Source: CAVXDY01 sp963721335 (GTDB lineage: Bacteria; Actinomycetota; Thermoleophilia; Miltoncostaeales; Miltoncostaeaceae). From it: DNA of 64,000 nucleotides. A program made the position numbers and the translations under genes. The notes under the pieces are model-generated. The model saw only the letters and a list, made by a program, of their open reading frames with translations, was not told the DNA's origin and searched no databases. Shown one piece after another: positions 61,804-64,000 of the stretch; position 1 is the stretch's first letter, and the number at the start of each line of letters is the position of its first letter. Location: positions 62,001-126,000 of the forward strand of contig CAVRIV010000001.1 of the NCBI GenBank assembly GCA_963721335.1, read 5' to 3'.

Positions 61804-62961
61804 CCGCCCTGGCGGGCGCCGGCGCGCTCGCCGCGGCGGCCTGGCTCGCGGTGCTCCTGCACCCGGCCCGGCCCTGGGACCTGCGCCCCACCGACGAGGA
61901 GGGCGGGGAGGCGCCCGAGCCCGCGGCATGGCCCTCGGTGGCCGTGCTGGTCCCCGCGCGCAACGAGGCGCGGACGCTCCCGCAGACCCTTCCCGCGCTG
62001 CTCGCCCAGGACCTCCCCGGCCCGTGGAGCGTGGTGCTGGTGGACGACCGCTCGGCCGACGGCACCGCCGCGGCCGCGCGGGAGCTGGCCGCGGGCGACC
62101 CGCGGCTGCGAGCGGTTGACGGCGCCCCGCTGCCCGAGGGCTGGGTGGGCAAGGTCTGGGCGCTCGAGCAGGCCCGCCGCGCCGCCTGCGCGGGCCCCGG
62201 CGCGGCGCCCGAGCTGCTGCTGCTGACCGACGCCGACATCCGGCACGCGCCGGGCTCCCTGCGACGGCTCGTGGCGGAGGCGGAGGCGCAGCGGCTCGAC
62301 CTGGTGAGCCGGATGGCGCGGCTGCGCTGCTCCTCGCGCGCCGAGCGGCTGCTGATCCCGCCCTTCGTGCTCTTCTTCCTGCTCCTCTACCCGCCGCGCT
62401 GGGCCAACCGGGACGGCGGCCGGGTTGCCGCGGCGGCGGGTGGGTGCATGCTCGTGCGCCGCTCGGCCCTCGAGGCGGCGGGAGGGCTCGAGGCGATCCG
62501 GGGAGCCCTGATCGACGATCTCGCCCTGGCGCGGGCGGTCAAACGATCCGGCGGACGGGTGCGCCTGAGGCGGAGCGAGGGCGATCGGTGACGAGCGTGC
62601 GCGCCTACGACGGCGTGGGCGACGTGTGGCGCATGGTGCGGCGCAGCGCGTTCACCCAGCTCCGGCGCTCGTGGCTCCTGCTGGGCGCCACCCTCGTGGC
62701 CTGGCGCTGCTGTTCGTGGTGCCCCCTGCCGCCGTGGCCGCCGGTCTGGTGGCCCTCGCCAGCGGCGACGGCGACGGGTGGGCGCCGCTCGCGGCCGGCG
62801 CGGTCGGCCTGGGCCCTCGCGGCCGATCGTGGCCCTGCCGGCCACGCGCGCATTCGGCCTGCGGCCCGCCGTGGGCGCTGACGCTGCCGCTGGCCGGCGC
62901 GCTCTACGGAGGGATGACGCTCGACTCGGCCCTGCGCGGCCCCGGGGGAGGCTGGCGCTAG
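61800..62961 (+). CDS. HpnB-like family 2 glycosyltransferase, several frameshifts
   Basis: About 387 residues, the usual length of hopene-associated glycosyltransferase HpnB. An N-terminal membrane helix (LAGAGALAAAAWLAVLLHPA) is followed by the GT2 domain: VAVLVPARNEARTLPQTLP, SVVLVDDRSADGTAAAAREL, GAPLPEGWVGKVWALEQARR, LLLTDADIRHAPGSLRRLVA, ALIDDLALARAVKRSGGRVR. After a slip near 62580 the C-terminal part continues (GDVWRMVRRSAFTQLRRSWL) with membrane helices, and further slips near 62705 and 62840 lead to the end ALYGGMTLDSALRGPGGGW. TTG 61800 overlaps the methyltransferase stop. The acceptor lipid is unproven; no squalene-hopene cyclase is in the window. Confidence 0.8.
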
Positions 62962-62982
62962 TTGTCGGTGATCTGTCCAGCC

Positions 62983-63096
62983 CTATGTGAAGAGCAGGAC
63001 CCCGCCGAGGGCGAACACGCCGACAAGGAACACCACCGCGAGGGCGATCGCCACGACCTTCATCGTCCGCTTGTGCTGCTCTTGGTCGAAGAGCAT
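62983..63096 (-). CDS. Single-helix membrane peptide (37 aa)
   Basis: Reads MLFDQEQHKRTMKVVAIALA and then VVFLVGVFALGGVLLF with a short end. A charged N-terminal 13 residues and one membrane helix (about residues 13-36). AAGGT lies nine bases before ATG 63096. Charged-head/one-helix peptides of this design occur in several actinobacterial genomes; the function is unknown. It is convergent with the glycosyltransferase gene. Confidence 0.6.
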   Translation of the reverse strand: MLFDQEQHKRTMKVVAIALAVVFLVGVFALGGVLLFT

Positions 63097-63206
63097 TCCG
63101 CGGGACCTTACCCCAACGGGCGGGCCGAGCCTGGGGGTCGCACAGGGGAGACAGCGGTGAGGCGCCGGGAATAGGGTCGGTCCAAACCCGGCTTGGAGGA
63201 ATCCCC

Positions 63207-63497
63207 ATGAGCATCGTCGTCCGTTTCACCCCCACTGCGATGACCGCCGAGATGTATGACGAAGCCGGTCGGATGCTCGAGGAGGCAGGGGAGAAATTTC
63301 CTCCCGACGGGTGCGACTACCACGTCTGCTTCGGCCCGGAGGGGAACCTCGTGGTCAGCGAAATCTGGGACTCGCGGGAGCAGCTCGAGGCGTTCGGCGA
63401 GCGCCTGATGCCGATCCTGGCCAAGGCCGGGATCGAATTCTCAGGCCCGCCGCAGATCTTCGAGGCCTACAGCATCGCCAAGAGCTCGTCGGTCTGA
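63207..63497 (+). CDS. ABM/dimeric alpha-beta barrel-like protein (96 aa)
   Basis: Reads MSIVVRFTPTAMTAEMYDEA, GRMLEEAGEKFPPDGCDYHV, CFGPEGNLVVSEIWDSREQL, EAFGERLMPILAKAGIEFSG and a short end. The beta-alpha-beta-beta-alpha pattern and the VSEIWDSREQLEAF block resemble small antibiotic-biosynthesis-monooxygenase-like or stress-response barrel proteins. ATG 63207 follows CTTGGAGGAA, an excellent ribosome binding site. It stands alone. Base composition is slightly lower in GC than in its neighbours. Confidence 0.75.
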   Translation: MSIVVRFTPTAMTAEMYDEAGRMLEEAGEKFPPDGCDYHVCFGPEGNLVVSEIWDSREQLEAFGERLMPILAKAGIEFSGPPQIFEAYSIAKSSSV

Positions 63498-63614
63498 CGA
63501 AGGGCGGGTGGGCCCGTCTGTGGGCTCATCTCGCGGGAGCCCGGGAGCTTGCTCGGGATCCAGGAGCGGCCACAGGGTCGCGGGCACGGCGCCGGCGCCA
63601 CTCAGGGCGGACGC

Positions 63615-64000
63615 CTAGCGGCCCCCGTACTGCTCCTCGTAGTACCGCGGTACTCGCCGCTCTTGATCGGCTCCCACCAGTCGCGCCGGTCCCGGTACCA
63701 CTCCACCGTCGCGGCCAGGCCCTCGTCGAACGCCGATGCGCGGCTCCCAGCCGAGCGCCCGCAGCCGCGCGGTGTCGAGGGCGTAGCGGCGGTCGTGGCC
63801 GAGGCGGTCCTCGACGTGGCGCATCAGCGAGGCGTCGCGCCCGGTGAGCGCGAGGACGCGGCGCGTGATCTCCATGTTCGGCTGCTCGTTGCCGCCGCCG
63901 ACGTTGTAGACCTCGCCGGCGGCGCCGCCGCTCCATGGCGGTCCAGATGCCCGCGCAGTGGTCGTCGACGTGGATCCAGTCGCGCACCTGCATGCCGTCG
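63615..64000 (-). CDS. rfbB: dTDP-glucose 4,6-dehydratase, C-terminal part, 5' beyond window, frameshifted
   Basis: Only the last 128 residues or so are inside the window. MQVRDWIHVDDHCAGIWTAM is the typical block after the substrate loop, then EITRRVLALTGRDASLMRHV, EDRLGHDRRYALDTARLRAL and GWEPRI, and an ending YYEEQYGGR. Slips near 63935, 63737 and 63647 change the frame. This extended short-chain dehydrogenase makes dTDP-4-keto-6-deoxyglucose, the first committed step toward dTDP-L-rhamnose. The upstream half and any rml partners lie outside the window. Confidence 0.85.
   Translation of the reverse strand, partial: TACRCATGSTSTTTARASGPPWSGGAAGEVYNVGGGNEQPNMEITRRVLALTGRDASLMRHVEDRLGHDRRYALDTARLRALGWEPRIGVRRGPGRDGGVVPGPARLVGADQERRVPRYYEEQYGGR

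Overview
The window is a high-GC (clearly above 70 % by eye), gene-dense stretch of a bacterial chromosome. GTG starts, 4-base GTGA/ATGA overlaps between neighbours, a rhizobial/actinobacterial-type L-rhamnose operon, GpgS, a class I (DhnA-type) aldolase, PPK2, and SpoIID- and SpoIVB-like proteins suggest a soil actinobacterium, possibly Thermoleophilia (Solirubrobacterales/Gaiellales). The placement is an inference from gene content. No rRNA, tRNA, insertion sequence, prophage or CRISPR array was seen. No stretch longer than about 300 bases lacks a gene.

0-3 kb: the C-terminal end of a type I polyketide synthase (ER-KR-ACP, cut by the window edge), a coupled Sfp-type phosphopantetheinyl transferase and a small Cys/His protein. 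3.2-19.4 kb: an orphan cytoplasmic-looking sugar-binding protein, then one long L-rhamnose operon: DeoR-type regulator, four-part ABC importer, AraA-like isomerase, mutarotase, kinase, RhaI isomerase, bifunctional aldolase/lactaldehyde dehydrogenase and LutABC. Together these could take L-rhamnose to DHAP and pyruvate. 19.4-30 kb: surface proteins (discoidin/FecR-like, RTX), a ferredoxin-reductase-like flavoprotein, FolE, GpgS, a sigma/anti-sigma pair, a TetR/DJ-1 pair with a palindromic operator, and small conserved proteins. 30-41.7 kb: nuclease-like protein, aldolase, PPK2, CcdA, a nucleotide-sugar set resembling WbpI-WbpA-WbpB-WbpD, and a SpoIVB-like/SpoIID-like pair.

41.7-61 kb is the most unusual region. 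Members of the Nit1C (MSMEG_0565-0572 / Sll0783-0787) nitrogen-starvation cluster are interleaved with all three subunit families of oxamate carbamoyltransferase (FdrA/AllF, DUF1116/AllG, DUF2877/AllH) and a carbamate kinase. The Nit1C members are the glycosyltransferase, Sll0783-like protein, radical SAM enzyme, N-acyltransferase and AIR-synthase-like protein. The diagnostic nitrilase is absent; its usual place holds a protein of unknown family and a metal-dependent amidohydrolase. Also embedded are a PLP decarboxylase, an SsuD-like flavin monooxygenase and an aminotransferase whose Schiff-base lysine position reads His. Operon structure ties each All subunit to Nit1C-type or accessory genes. 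I infer a nitrogen-scavenging pathway in which a carbamoylated (ureido) intermediate is phosphorolysed to carbamoyl phosphate and then to ATP, ammonia and CO2.

61-64 kb: a methyltransferase, an HpnB-like glycosyltransferase, a 37-residue membrane peptide, an ABM-like protein and a partial dTDP-glucose 4,6-dehydratase. From about 42.9 kb to the end, most genes carry one or more single-base frameshifts with conserved motifs intact on both sides. I read these as assembly errors near a contig end, and gene limits there are given across the shifts.
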